DNA of 64,000 nucleotides from Chitinophagaceae bacterium (GTDB lineage Bacteria; Bacteroidota; Bacteroidia; Chitinophagales; Chitinophagaceae): NCBI GenBank assembly GCA_028288585.1, contig JAQBNL010000002.1, positions 33,592 to 97,591 of the forward strand, read 5' to 3'. Shown piece by piece: positions 1 to 10,260 of this stretch (position 1 is its first letter; each line of letters starts with the position of its first letter). The notes under the pieces were generated by a model. It saw only the letters and a program-made list of their open reading frames with translations, ran no database searches and was not told where the DNA came from. The position numbers and the translations under genes were made by a program.

Positions 1-327
1 GCATTGGTATTGCCGGTAGGAGGTGCCTTCCATTCATCGTTGATGGCGCCGGCTAAAGAAGAATTATCTGCCGCAATTGAAACAACAAATTTTAATCAAC
101 CTGTTTGCCCTGTATATCAAAATGTAGTTGCAAAAGCAGTTACAACTCCTGGTGAAATAAAAATAAATTTAATTCAACAGCTAACCGGCCCGGTCAGGTG
201 GACACAAACGATACAGGCTATGATAGCCGACGGGGCAACACATTTTACAGAAGTTGGTCCGGGCAAAGTTTTACAGGGCCTTGTTCAAAAAATAAACAAA
301 GAAATACAGGTTGATGGAATTAACTAA
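1..327 (+). CDS. fabD: Malonyl-CoA:ACP transacylase, C-terminal part (truncated by window start)
   Basis: FabD-like C-terminus: GGAFHSSLM..., NVVAKAVTTPGEIKINLIQQLTGPVRWTQTI, EVGPGKVLQGLV. Confidence 0.9.
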   Translation, partial: ALVLPVGGAFHSSLMAPAKEELSAAIETTNFNQPVCPVYQNVVAKAVTTPGEIKINLIQQLTGPVRWTQTIQAMIADGATHFTEVGPGKVLQGLVQKINKEIQVDGIN

Positions 328-1483
328 CCTTTCTACTTCCACCAAAAGGATAATTATAACCTGCAGTAAGCGCTTATCACCTTATCTTGAGCTGGAGATA
401 ATTGAATTGGGATTTAAACCTGTTCGTACTTTTCCAACCGGTGTGGAATTGCTGGGTACAATGAATGACTGTATCCGCCTCAATTTAAATCTCCGCTGTG
501 CCAGCCAGGTATTGTATTCATTAAAAGAATTTCCTTCTGATAGCCCTGATGATATTTACCGTGAATTATTTAAGATTTCCTGGGAAAAAATTTTATCTAA
601 TGACAGTTATTTTTCAGTAACGAGTAATGTTAATCATCCCAGTATAAATAATTCATTGTATGCTAATGTAAAAGTGAAAGATGCAATTGTGGATAGAATG
701 CGGGATAAAACGGGTGGCAGGCCAAACTCCGGCTCAACCCTGGAAGCCGCAGTGATACATCTTTTCTGGAGGAATGAAATGGCTGAAATATTTATTGATA
801 CCTCAGGCGAAACGCTTGCCAAGCATGGGTATAGAAAAATTCCGGGCAAAGCGCCTATGCTGGAGTCTTTGGCTGCAGCAACAATATTGGCAACCAAATG
901 GGACAGGCAATCAGCTTTTATTAATCCAATGTGTGGGTCTGCAACACTTGCCATTGAAGCTGCATTAATTGCCACCAACCGCCGCCCAGGCTTGTTTCGG
1001 GATAATTATGCCTTTATGCATATAAAAGATTTTGATGATGCTTTTTTTGAAAAGGAACGGGCATTGTTAGATAAAAATATAATTGACTTACCTAACCTGA
1101 AAGTGATAGCTACTGATATAAGTGAGGATGCAATAAATATTTCTAAAATAAATGCAGGGGCAGCAGGCGTAGAAAGATATATCACTTTTGAAAGATGCTC
1201 ATTTGAAGAGACAAATGTTCCTGCAAATACAAATGGTATCATTTTCTTTAATCCTGAATATGGCGAGAGAATGGGAGAGGAAAAGGAACTGGAAGAAACC
1301 TATGCAGCCATTGGTGATTTTATGAAGAAAAAGTGCAAGGGATATACAGGATATATTTTTACAGGCAACCTTGCTTTGGCAAAAAAGATCGGGTTAAAAC
1401 CTAAAAGAAAAATAGAATTTTATACCAGTAAAATCGACTGCCGTTTATTAGAATTTGAGTTATATGAAGGAACGAGACGATAA
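314..1483 (+). CDS. THUMP-domain class I SAM-dependent RNA (guanine-N2) methyltransferase, RlmL/Trm-like
   Basis: ORF with THUMP-like N-terminus and SAM methyltransferase motifs (NPMCGSATLAIEAA, ATDIS, NPEYGERMGEE). ATG at 314 overlaps the fabD 3' end; the track start at 311 is a TTG. Confidence 0.85.
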   Translation: MELTNLSTSTKRIIITCSKRLSPYLELEIIELGFKPVRTFPTGVELLGTMNDCIRLNLNLRCASQVLYSLKEFPSDSPDDIYRELFKISWEKILSNDSYFSVTSNVNHPSINNSLYANVKVKDAIVDRMRDKTGGRPNSGSTLEAAVIHLFWRNEMAEIFIDTSGETLAKHGYRKIPGKAPMLESLAAATILATKWDRQSAFINPMCGSATLAIEAALIATNRRPGLFRDNYAFMHIKDFDDAFFEKERALLDKNIIDLPNLKVIATDISEDAINISKINAGAAGVERYITFERCSFEETNVPANTNGIIFFNPEYGERMGEEKELEETYAAIGDFMKKKCKGYTGYIFTGNLALAKKIGLKPKRKIEFYTSKIDCRLLEFELYEGTRR

Positions 1484-1547
1484 TTAAACCTGTTTTCCAT
1501 TTTTTTATCTGCGCAGATAGTTTCATCTTTACTAAAATTTTTAGTAC

Positions 1548-2867
1548 ATGAAAGATGAGCGTTATGCTAAAAATTCTCTTCGGCAAAATACAGGCGGTAT
1601 TGTAATGTACATTGATATGAACAGCTTTTTTGCAAGCTGTGAACAACAACTCGATCCTATTTTGCGTGGAAAGCCGGTAGGCGTTTGCCCTTACGAAAGC
1701 CCTAATGCTGCTGTGATTGCTGTATCGCTGGAAGCAAAAGCAATGGGCATTACAACTGGCATGCGGCTTATGGAATGCCGGCAAATTTGTCCTCAATTAA
1801 TTATAAGGCCATCCCAGCCTGTTAAGTATCGCCAGTTTCATGTAAAAATTATGAATGTGCTGAAAGAATATTGTGGCGATGTAATTCCAAAAAGTATTGA
1901 TGAGGCAGTGCTGAATTTCACTTCTTATAAATTGATCTATAAAGATTTTATTTCAATAGCCCGGCAAATAAAAAGTGATATAAAACAAGAGGCGGATTAT
2001 TTAAAATGTTCTATTGGTATTGCACCAAATGCTTTTCTTGCCAAATTAGCAACCGATCTTCAAAAGCCAGATGGCCTTGTTGAAATTACTGTTGAAAATA
2101 TTGACGAACATCTTAAAAAATTACAGTTAAGAGATCTGCCGGGTATCGCATCAGGAAATGAAAGGCGGTTAAGAAAAGTGGGCATCACAACTCCGCTGGA
2201 AATGCGCTATGCTTCCATATCCTTACTGCGTAAAGCTTTTGGGGGCATTGTAGGTTATTACTGGTATTGCCGGTTAAACTTTTATGAGGTTGATCTGCAC
2301 ATGAACAAAACAAAAAGCATGGGAGCAGGCAGGATGGTTTCTGCCGATCAAAGTGCCTCATTGCAAACCATGGAAGCGCTTATAATTTCTTTGTGTACCC
2401 GCCTTGAACAACGCATGGTTAAGCAGTCAGTTTTTTGCAGGCAGGCAATTTTTTCTGTGAGGTATAAAAACCGGGGAGACTGGCGGGAACTTTTTCGTTT
2501 TGCCAATCCACTGCAGGATGCTACAGAGTTAAGGAATTACATAACCGGGAGAATTAGAGAGTATGAGCTTTTATGCTTTCCTCATACAGTAATCAACAGG
2601 CAAGTGCTCAACATAAATTTAACTGTATATGATTTTATTTCAGAAAACACTATTCAATATAATTTATTTGATAACAGGATACAGCAGGATAAGCTGCGCA
2701 AAATAATGTACCTGATAAAAAATAAATATGGTAAGAATAGTGTTAGAAAAGCCTGTGAAACCATTGAGCCTGATGTTATGAAAGACGCTATTGGCTTTGG
2801 CTCGGTAAGGGAATTGGAAGCAGATGATAACGGGAATGGGTTAAACAATTTTTTGCTTGAAGAATAA
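1548..2867 (+). CDS. dinB: Y-family DNA polymerase IV
   Basis: YIDMNSFFASCEQQ, SIDEAVLN, CSIGIAPNAFLAKLATDLQKPDG. Confidence 0.88.
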   Translation: MKDERYAKNSLRQNTGGIVMYIDMNSFFASCEQQLDPILRGKPVGVCPYESPNAAVIAVSLEAKAMGITTGMRLMECRQICPQLIIRPSQPVKYRQFHVKIMNVLKEYCGDVIPKSIDEAVLNFTSYKLIYKDFISIARQIKSDIKQEADYLKCSIGIAPNAFLAKLATDLQKPDGLVEITVENIDEHLKKLQLRDLPGIASGNERRLRKVGITTPLEMRYASISLLRKAFGGIVGYYWYCRLNFYEVDLHMNKTKSMGAGRMVSADQSASLQTMEALIISLCTRLEQRMVKQSVFCRQAIFSVRYKNRGDWRELFRFANPLQDATELRNYITGRIREYELLCFPHTVINRQVLNINLTVYDFISENTIQYNLFDNRIQQDKLRKIMYLIKNKYGKNSVRKACETIEPDVMKDAIGFGSVRELEADDNGNGLNNFLLEE

Positions 2868-3143
2868 TTACTTTCCTCTTATAACTTCAAAGTCATCAAA
2901 AATAATTTCACTTTTGTGCGAAACAATTACATCTGTCACTTGCGCCTTTTCCGGGCCTTTTTTACACCAGTTTATAAATTGCTGCAGTTGTTCTTCACCT
3001 CCGGTGGCAATTACTTCCACATCACCATCTTTTGTATTTTTTACCCAACCGGTTATGTTGAATTTATCCGCAACTTTTTTTGCAGTTGCCCTGTAAAAAA
3101 CCCCCTGCACATCACCTTTTACGAGTAAATGAATTGTAGGCAT
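2868..3143 (-). CDS. Acylphosphatase
   Basis: VKGDVQGVFYRATAKKVADKFNITGWVKNTKDGDVEV. Confidence 0.95.
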   Translation of the reverse strand: MPTIHLLVKGDVQGVFYRATAKKVADKFNITGWVKNTKDGDVEVIATGGEEQLQQFINWCKKGPEKAQVTDVIVSHKSEIIFDDFEVIRGK

Positions 3144-3147
3144 ACAT

Positions 3148-4083
3148 TTATTTTACAAAATCAAATAATGTGGCAGTAAAAATCCCTCTTTCTCTTTTCT
3201 TAAAAATGGCTTTCCAGTTTCCAATATATCTTATAAGTGATGGCACAAGGTATTCTCCAAATTTAGTTAGCTCTACCTGCATCTGTACATTAAAATCATA
3301 TACCCCGGCATCATAGCTTAATAAATAATTGCGTGCAACAATTTCAAACGTTTTATCATTAAACCATGTTGTCATCTCATCTATTACTACATCGCTTTTT
3401 CTATCTTCTTTTGCCTTTATTTTAAATATGTAGCAACTTGTTTTGTTGTGCTCTTCCATATCAATACTCATATCGTATTTATCGGCCATGTCCTTATCAA
3501 AGATGGCCGTTTTACCACTGATAAAAGGGAGCCCGTTTATTTGCTTTCCGGGGTTGAAGAATAACATTTTTAATTGTGCTTTATGTTTTTCCATCCCGCT
3601 TAAGCCTGATGTTGAAATATCCCTTCCTTTAATAATATTATCTTCACCGCAAATAGTTCCTTTTGTAAAAAAGAGACCTGCATACATTTCACCCGTATAA
3701 TAATTGAAGTTTTTATTTTCATCATAAATATCGCCTGTTGTTGTTTCTTCCAACACTTCCATGCTTCTGCAATTGTTATTTCTTGCCTGTCTTATTTTAC
3801 TTCTTAATGATGCTTTAATATCGCCATCCTTATTTACCATTCTAACATCATTTAAGGCAGTAAACCCAAAAACATGCAGCGTACGGAATGCCTTGTAAAA
3901 AGTGGTATCATTTTTAACACGGTCAATAAAGGCAGGAACGTTTATTTTATTATTTACAACTATTTCAGAAAGTGTAATAAGTCTGCCTTCAATATTTACT
4001 ACAGTGTCATTTTTATTTTGAGCTGGGAGAATAAAAGGCGATAAAAAAATACAGGCCGCAATGATGTTCTTAAACATACTCAA
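3148..4083 (-). CDS. Hypothetical secreted protein
   Basis: Complete ORF with signal-peptide-like N-terminus (MSMFKNIIAACIFLSPFILPAQ). Confidence 0.6.
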   Translation of the reverse strand: MSMFKNIIAACIFLSPFILPAQNKNDTVVNIEGRLITLSEIVVNNKINVPAFIDRVKNDTTFYKAFRTLHVFGFTALNDVRMVNKDGDIKASLRSKIRQARNNNCRSMEVLEETTTGDIYDENKNFNYYTGEMYAGLFFTKGTICGEDNIIKGRDISTSGLSGMEKHKAQLKMLFFNPGKQINGLPFISGKTAIFDKDMADKYDMSIDMEEHNKTSCYIFKIKAKEDRKSDVVIDEMTTWFNDKTFEIVARNYLLSYDAGVYDFNVQMQVELTKFGEYLVPSLIRYIGNWKAIFKKRERGIFTATLFDFVK

Positions 4084-4118
4084 ATTTAATCTATAAAAAC
4101 TGACAAGAGATTTGATAT

Positions 4119-4697
4119 CTACTTAGCGAATGTCATTTTATAATCAACACTGATTTTTCCTTTAGTAATATCATCCAGTTTGCGTTTAAGCAGCTTTCTT
4201 TTTAAAGGTACTAGGAGGTCAATAAATAATTTGCCTTCAATATGGTCATACTCGTGTAAGATAACCCTGGCCGTTATTCCATTAAATGTTTTTGTATGCG
4301 GCTGAAAGTTTTCATCTACAAAGTCTATTGTAATTTTTTCTTTCCGGTAAATATCCTCCCTGATCTTTGGGATGCTTAAACAGCCTTCATTGTACGCCCA
4401 TTCTTCGCCATTCAGGGAAGAGATATGCGCATTTATAAACACACCTTTGTATCCTAAATCATTGGGATACTCTTTCTTTTCTTCTTCATCAAAACTTTCA
4501 ATTATCTGGATACTATCCATCACGAACAACCGGATGTCCCTGTTTACCTGTGGAGCAGCCAGGCCAACACCTTTGCTGTTGTACATGGTCTCCCACATAT
4601 CTTCAATTAGTTTATCCAGTTGCGGATAATCCTGTGAAATGTCTTTACAAACCTTTCTTAAAACCGGTGAACCGTAAGCAACAATGGGAAGAATCAT
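4119..4697 (-). CDS. def: Peptide deformylase
   Basis: GVGLAAPQV, EGCLSIP, HEYDH motifs. Confidence 0.97.
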   Translation of the reverse strand: MILPIVAYGSPVLRKVCKDISQDYPQLDKLIEDMWETMYNSKGVGLAAPQVNRDIRLFVMDSIQIIESFDEEEKKEYPNDLGYKGVFINAHISSLNGEEWAYNEGCLSIPKIREDIYRKEKITIDFVDENFQPHTKTFNGITARVILHEYDHIEGKLFIDLLVPLKRKLLKRKLDDITKGKISVDYKMTFAK

Positions 4698-4791
4698 TTG
4701 TTATTTTTGATCGGGTGATTTTTAATTTATTGATTGGAATGCAAATTTAAATTATTATCATTTATTCAATCAACAAATCAGCAATCATAAA

Positions 4792-5205
4792 TCAACTAAT
4801 ACTTTGAAGGTATTCCTGCAACATCATGGTAGCGGCAATTTCATCCACTGTTCTTTTATTCTGCCTGTCTTTTTTCTTCATTCCCATATCTATCATTGCC
4901 TGCTTTGCCATTTTGGAAGTAAATCTTTCATCCACCGTTTTTATAGGTATCAGTGGAAATTCTTTCTGAAGTTTTTTTATGGTTTCTTTCACCAGGGGTG
5001 TGGCATGTGTGTCTGAGTCATCTAAATTTTTTGGCTCGCCGATAACTATCAGCTCCACTTCTTCCTGTGAAAAATATTTTTTTAAAAAAGATATCAGTTC
5101 ATGTGAATCAACTGTAGTTAAGCCGGTGGCAATTATCTGCAAAGGGTCAGTAACTGCAATGCCTGTCCGCTTTCCGCCATAATCTATACAAAGAATTCTT
5201 GCCAT
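4792..5205 (-). CDS. ruvX: Holliday junction resolvase-like RuvX/YqgF
   Basis: MARILCIDYGGKRTGIAVTDP, DERFTS, VDEIAATMMLQEYL. Confidence 0.95.
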   Translation of the reverse strand: MARILCIDYGGKRTGIAVTDPLQIIATGLTTVDSHELISFLKKYFSQEEVELIVIGEPKNLDDSDTHATPLVKETIKKLQKEFPLIPIKTVDERFTSKMAKQAMIDMGMKKKDRQNKRTVDEIAATMMLQEYLQSIS

Positions 5206-5216
5206 ATCCCTGGCCC

Positions 5217-6164
5217 CTAAAGAGGGATTTTTATTTTACTAATGAATAAATCTAACAGAACAAAGATTGCAAAAATTACAGAAGCAATTCCGTTTGCTGT
5301 CATAAATGCAAGATTAACTTTTTTAAGGTCATTTGGTTTTACAATTGAATGCTGGTAGATAAGCATGCCGCCAAACACTACCATACCGCACCAATATAAC
5401 CAGCCAAAATGCCCGTATATCCCGGCAGCAATTACACAAGCAAGGCTAAGTAAATGCAACAGTTCCGAAACTCTTAGTGCTTTACTCTTTCCTAATACCG
5501 CAGGGATGGAATATAAATTATTCGCCTTATCAAATTCTTCATCCTGCAAAGCATAAATAATATCAAAACCACTAACCCAAAATAAAACCGTTAATGAAAA
5601 CAGGATTGGCAGCAGGTTAAACGTACCGGTTACAGCCAGATAAGCGCCAATAGGTGCAAGGCTTAATCCCAGCCCCAGCACAAGATGACACAGAGGCGTA
5701 AATCTTTTTGTGTAACTGTAAAATAAAATAACGAAAAGCGCTACCGGTGATAGGTATAAGCAAATGGGATTGATAAAACAAGTAGTAGCAATAAACAGGA
5801 TGCAGTTTATTATCACAAAAAGTAAAGCATTTTTTTCTGTTATAATTCCCGAAGGGATTTCTCTTATTGCAGTACGGGGATTTAATGCATCAAAATTTTT
5901 ATCAAGCCAACGGTTGAAAGCCATGGCAGCGCTTCGGGCAAAAACCATACACAGAACCACAAGGATAAGAACATGCCAATTATGCAATAGATAAACTGAA
6001 GTCTTCTGCCAAACAGTTTGAATAAATCTTCTTTGAATTTTTACATAAGGAATATGATTAAGATCTTTTATGGCAAGAAAAAATCCAATTAAAGCAAATG
6101 GCATTGCAAAAATCGTATGACTAAATTTTACAAGTGATAAATAATTCCTGATCTTAGTTTTCAC
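5217..6164 (-). CDS. UbiA-family prenyltransferase
   Basis: FSHTIFAMPFALIGF, NRWLDKNFDALNPRTAIREIPSG, DEEFDKANNLYSIPAVLG. Confidence 0.9.
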   Translation of the reverse strand: MKTKIRNYLSLVKFSHTIFAMPFALIGFFLAIKDLNHIPYVKIQRRFIQTVWQKTSVYLLHNWHVLILVVLCMVFARSAAMAFNRWLDKNFDALNPRTAIREIPSGIITEKNALLFVIINCILFIATTCFINPICLYLSPVALFVILFYSYTKRFTPLCHLVLGLGLSLAPIGAYLAVTGTFNLLPILFSLTVLFWVSGFDIIYALQDEEFDKANNLYSIPAVLGKSKALRVSELLHLLSLACVIAAGIYGHFGWLYWCGMVVFGGMLIYQHSIVKPNDLKKVNLAFMTANGIASVIFAIFVLLDLFISKIKIPL

Positions 6165-6206
6165 ATTCTGTTTTTTAAATCCATTTAATTTTTTAATCCG
6201 CCCAAA

Positions 6207-6743
6207 TCATGGTTCAGAAATTTTTGTTCTCACAATCTCCCACAAAACAATCCCCGCCGCCACCGAAATGTTTAAAGAATGTTTCATTCCAAACTGGGGT
6301 ATTTCAATGCATCCATCGCACAAAGTAATGGTATCTGTTTCTACGCCGCTTACTTCGTTACCAAATATTAAAGCAACTTTACTGGAGTTTAATTTGCCGA
6401 ACGCTTCTAAAGAAATGCTTTTATCTACCTGCTCAATAGCAAAAATTTTGTATTCCTTTTTTCTTAATTCTTCAATGGCTTCTTGTGTGGAAGGGAAATA
6501 TTTCCAGTCAACCGTTTCTGTTGCGCCAAGGGCAGTCTTATCAATTTCTTTGCGTGGTGGCTGGGCTGTATAACCGCAGATATAAATGGCTTCAATTAAA
6601 AATGCATCTGCAGTACGGAATACACTGCCTACATTATGCATGCTGCGTATGTTCTCTAAAACAACTATTACAGGAAATTTTTCTGAACGCTTAAATTCGT
6701 CAACTGTCTTTCTTTCCAGTTCATCCATGCTGAGCTTCTTCAT
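6207..6743 (-). CDS. TrmH/SpoU-family RNA methyltransferase
   Basis: VLENIRSMHNVGSVFRTADAF, LIFGNEVSGV, SLNISVAAGIVLWE. Confidence 0.92.
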   Translation of the reverse strand: MKKLSMDELERKTVDEFKRSEKFPVIVVLENIRSMHNVGSVFRTADAFLIEAIYICGYTAQPPRKEIDKTALGATETVDWKYFPSTQEAIEELRKKEYKIFAIEQVDKSISLEAFGKLNSSKVALIFGNEVSGVETDTITLCDGCIEIPQFGMKHSLNISVAAGIVLWEIVRTKISEP

Positions 6744-6768
6744 CTAAAAATCATTATTGCGAAAGTAG

Positions 6769-7596
6769 TTATGGGTAGCGATGCTGGTTCATCCCCTTTG
6801 GAACAAAAGTTATCTTCTTATTCCTGCTTTCATTAAATAACCTCTCATTATTGGATGTTCCTTCCATCGGCCGCTCATTATGGAACAGGTGATATACAAT
6901 GCCGCCAAATTTTAAAAAACGAAGCTTTACTCCTGCATTAATTAATCGCATCGAAATATCATTATCCTCTTTCCCCCAGTCTATAAATTCCTCGTTGTGG
7001 CCATTTATTTTTATAAGATCATCTTTCCAGAAAGCCATATTACATCCCAGCACATAGTTTACCTGCCTGGAGCCTCTTTGAAGTAAATAATTCAAAGCTG
7101 ATAAGATCCTGGAATGTATAGCATTATATTTTTTTCCCACACGGAAGGCTTTGATCTGCGGGGAAGAGCCTGCCAGGGTAATTAATTCATGGGTTGTTTG
7201 TTCATCTAATAAAGCCCGGGCCCCGCTTATAAAGGTGTTACGCCTGCAAATAGATAAATGATCTTCTACAAAACGGGAATGAAGAATAAGATCACCATCA
7301 ATCTGGATTATATATTCATATTTTGCTGCTGCAAGTGCTTTATTCTGGATACGTGGCAGGTGATACCCTTCATCAGGTTGCCAAATATGTTTCACCTCTA
7401 TAGAAAAAGCTGCTGCGTATTGATTTATTAATTCCCTGGTATCTTCTGAAGAACCATCGTCAGCTATAATAATCTCATCCGGCAGTACCGATTGTGCCTT
7501 TACACTTTCCAGGCATAAGCGAAGAACAGCAGGCTTATTATAAGTGGAAATAATTAAACTGGTTTTGGGTTTCAATAATTTCAGTTTTCTACCCAC
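6769..7596 (-). CDS. Family 2 glycosyltransferase
   Basis: TSLIISTYNKPAVLRLCLESVKAQ, IIADDGSSEDT, GWGKEDND-like motif. Confidence 0.9.
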   Translation of the reverse strand: MGRKLKLLKPKTSLIISTYNKPAVLRLCLESVKAQSVLPDEIIIADDGSSEDTRELINQYAAAFSIEVKHIWQPDEGYHLPRIQNKALAAAKYEYIIQIDGDLILHSRFVEDHLSICRRNTFISGARALLDEQTTHELITLAGSSPQIKAFRVGKKYNAIHSRILSALNYLLQRGSRQVNYVLGCNMAFWKDDLIKINGHNEEFIDWGKEDNDISMRLINAGVKLRFLKFGGIVYHLFHNERPMEGTSNNERLFNESRNKKITFVPKGMNQHRYP

Positions 7597-7663
7597 AAAT
7601 TTATTTAAAGCAAAGGGTTGCTCCTAAAATATTTTAAATTGCAGGCCATTTAGAAAGTTTATT

Positions 7664-10258
7664 ATGGCCAAATCTACTGCAGATACACCAATGATGCTTC
7701 AGCATAATGCCATAAAGGCAAAGTACCCTGATGCCATATTACTGTTTCGTGTAGGTGATTTTTATGAAACTTTTGGCGCTGATGCTGTAACCGCTTCAAA
7801 GGTACTGGGCATTACTTTAACCAAACGGAACAACAGTTCTCCAACTGCATCCGAACTTGCCGGCTTTCCGCATCATGCCCTAGATACATACCTGCATAAG
7901 CTTGTAAAAGCTGGCTACCGCGTTGCCATATGCGACCAGTTAGAAGACCCAAAACTTGTAAAGGGAATTGTAAAGCGTGGCGTAACAGAAATGATAACTC
8001 CCGGCGTGGCAACCAGTGATAAACTGCTGGAGCATAACCGGAATAATTTTCTATGTGGGTTGCATTTTAATGAAGATAAGTTTGGGTTGGCTTTTTTGGA
8101 TATTTCTACGGGTGAATTTTTTATTGCAGAAGGGGATAGGGAATATGCAGATAAATTATTGCAGAGTTTTCAACCGGCAGAAATTGTATTCCAGCGAAAC
8201 CAGCAAAAGAATTTTAAAAATAATTTCGGCAGTAAATTTTATACCTACACATTAGATGAATGGATATTTGCAGAAGCCTATGCTAAAGAAAGTTTATTAA
8301 AACATTTTGGCACCCAGAGTTTAAAAGGTTTTGGTGTAGAAGATCTGCATGATGGCATTGTTGCCGCAAGCGCTGTGCTGCATTATTTAAAAGATACTGA
8401 ACACCCAAACCTGCAGCACATAACCTCTTTACAAAGAATTGATAAGGCTGATTATTTATGGATGGATCGGTTTACTATCCGCAATCTCGAATTGCTTGGC
8501 GGCGTGGAAGGAAATAATTCTTTATTAAAAGTGTTGGATAATACGGTTTCGCCAATGGGCGCAAGATTACTTAAACGCTGGCTGTTACTGCCTCTTACTA
8601 ATATCAATAAAATAGAAGAGCGTTTGGATTTAGTAGAGTTCTTTATAAAATCGGTAGATATAAGAAATAAAATTTCTCAGTCAGTCAAACAATCGGGCGA
8701 TGTTGAAAGGCTTGTTAGTAAGGTATCTTTAAAAAAAATAAACCCAAGGGAAGTTCTGCAGATTGCCAGGGGATTACAGCAGGTACAATTGATAAAAGCA
8801 CTTTGCGAAAATGCTGAAAATGAATATTTAAAAAGACTGGGAGATTCCCTTAATCCCTGCCAATACATTGCTGATAAAATTGTAAAAGAGATTATTGACA
8901 ATCCTCCCATTGCTACATCCAAAGGAAATGTGATTGCAATGAATGTAGATGAAAGTTTAGATGAGTTAAGAAATATTGCAACACATGGTAAAACCTATTT
9001 GTTGCAATTGCAGAAAAAAGAAAGTGAGGCAACAGGAATTTCATCTTTGCGGATAGGATTTAATAATGTTTTTGGCTATTACCTTGAAGTTACCAACCTG
9101 CATAAGTCAAAAGTTCCGGTTGAATGGATACGCAAACAAACACTTACCAATGCCGAAAGATATATTACGCCGGAGCTAAAAGAATATGAAGAAAAAATTA
9201 CAGGCGCAGAAGAAAAAATCCTGCAGATAGAGCTGCAGATTTTTGAAAAACTTTTAAATGAATTGCAGGATTACATTGCTCCCATGCAGGTGAATGGGCA
9301 TGTAATGGCAGTACTGGATTGCCTTTGCTGCTTTGCCAATAATGCATTGCAATTCAATTATAAAAAACCTGGTTTGCATAATGGCAATGAAATGGAATTA
9401 AAGGAAAGCCGCCATCCTGTTATCGAAAGAAATTTACCGCAGGGTGAAAGTTATATTCCCAATAATATTTTTTTGGATCCTTCTTCTTTGCAGGTAATAA
9501 TTTTAACCGGGCCAAATATGAGTGGTAAAAGCGCTATTCTGCGGCAAACGGCTTTAATAACTTTAATGGCTCACATGGGCAGCTTTGTTCCGGCTGATGA
9601 GGCAAGAATCCCATTGACTGATAAAATATTTACAAGGGTAGGAGCCAATGATAATCTAAGCAGTGGGGAAAGCACGTTTATGGTGGAGATGAATGAAACT
9701 GCCAGCATCATCAATAATATCACTGAAAAAAGTTTGATATTGTTAGATGAAATCGGCCGTGGTACTTCCACTTACGATGGTATTTCCATTGCATGGAGTA
9801 TTGTTGAGTTTTTGCATGCATCTCCTCATGCGCCCAAAACTTTATTTGCCACGCATTATCATGAATTGAATGAGCTGGAAAATAAATTGCCCCGTGTAAA
9901 AAATTATCATGTAACTAATAAAGAAGCAGGCAATAAAATTATTTTTTTAAGAAAACTGGCTGCCGGGGGAAGTACACACAGTTTTGGTATTCATGTAGCA
10001 AAGATGGCGGGAATGCCACCCTCATTAATTCAAAGGGCAAATGAAATTTTAAAGCAACTGGAAACAAAACACGTTGATGAGGGGATAGAAGAAAATGTGA
10101 AAAAACTGTCAACACCCAAATTGCAGTTAAGTATTTTTGATGCGCATTCACAGGCATTTGAAGAAATAAGAAAGATTCTTGAAGCAGTAGATATTAACCG
10201 GTTGACTCCTGTAGAGGCATTATTAAAACTGCAGGAAGTAAAAAATATGGTTAAATAG
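7664..10258 (+). CDS. mutS: DNA mismatch repair protein MutS
   Basis: DAILLFRVGDFYETFG, LTGPNMSGKSAILRQTALI, LLDEIGRGTSTYDGISIAW. Confidence 0.98.
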   Translation: MAKSTADTPMMLQHNAIKAKYPDAILLFRVGDFYETFGADAVTASKVLGITLTKRNNSSPTASELAGFPHHALDTYLHKLVKAGYRVAICDQLEDPKLVKGIVKRGVTEMITPGVATSDKLLEHNRNNFLCGLHFNEDKFGLAFLDISTGEFFIAEGDREYADKLLQSFQPAEIVFQRNQQKNFKNNFGSKFYTYTLDEWIFAEAYAKESLLKHFGTQSLKGFGVEDLHDGIVAASAVLHYLKDTEHPNLQHITSLQRIDKADYLWMDRFTIRNLELLGGVEGNNSLLKVLDNTVSPMGARLLKRWLLLPLTNINKIEERLDLVEFFIKSVDIRNKISQSVKQSGDVERLVSKVSLKKINPREVLQIARGLQQVQLIKALCENAENEYLKRLGDSLNPCQYIADKIVKEIIDNPPIATSKGNVIAMNVDESLDELRNIATHGKTYLLQLQKKESEATGISSLRIGFNNVFGYYLEVTNLHKSKVPVEWIRKQTLTNAERYITPELKEYEEKITGAEEKILQIELQIFEKLLNELQDYIAPMQVNGHVMAVLDCLCCFANNALQFNYKKPGLHNGNEMELKESRHPVIERNLPQGESYIPNNIFLDPSSLQVIILTGPNMSGKSAILRQTALITLMAHMGSFVPADEARIPLTDKIFTRVGANDNLSSGESTFMVEMNETASIINNITEKSLILLDEIGRGTSTYDGISIAWSIVEFLHASPHAPKTLFATHYHELNELENKLPRVKNYHVTNKEAGNKIIFLRKLAAGGSTHSFGIHVAKMAGMPPSLIQRANEILKQLETKHVDEGIEENVKKLSTPKLQLSIFDAHSQAFEEIRKILEAVDINRLTPVEALLKLQEVKNMVK

Positions 10259-10260
10259 TT

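Noticed and set aside
634-978. Antisense ORF (114 aa) inside the RNA methyltransferase gene
   Set aside because: Fully overlaps a convincing conserved gene; no recognisable domain
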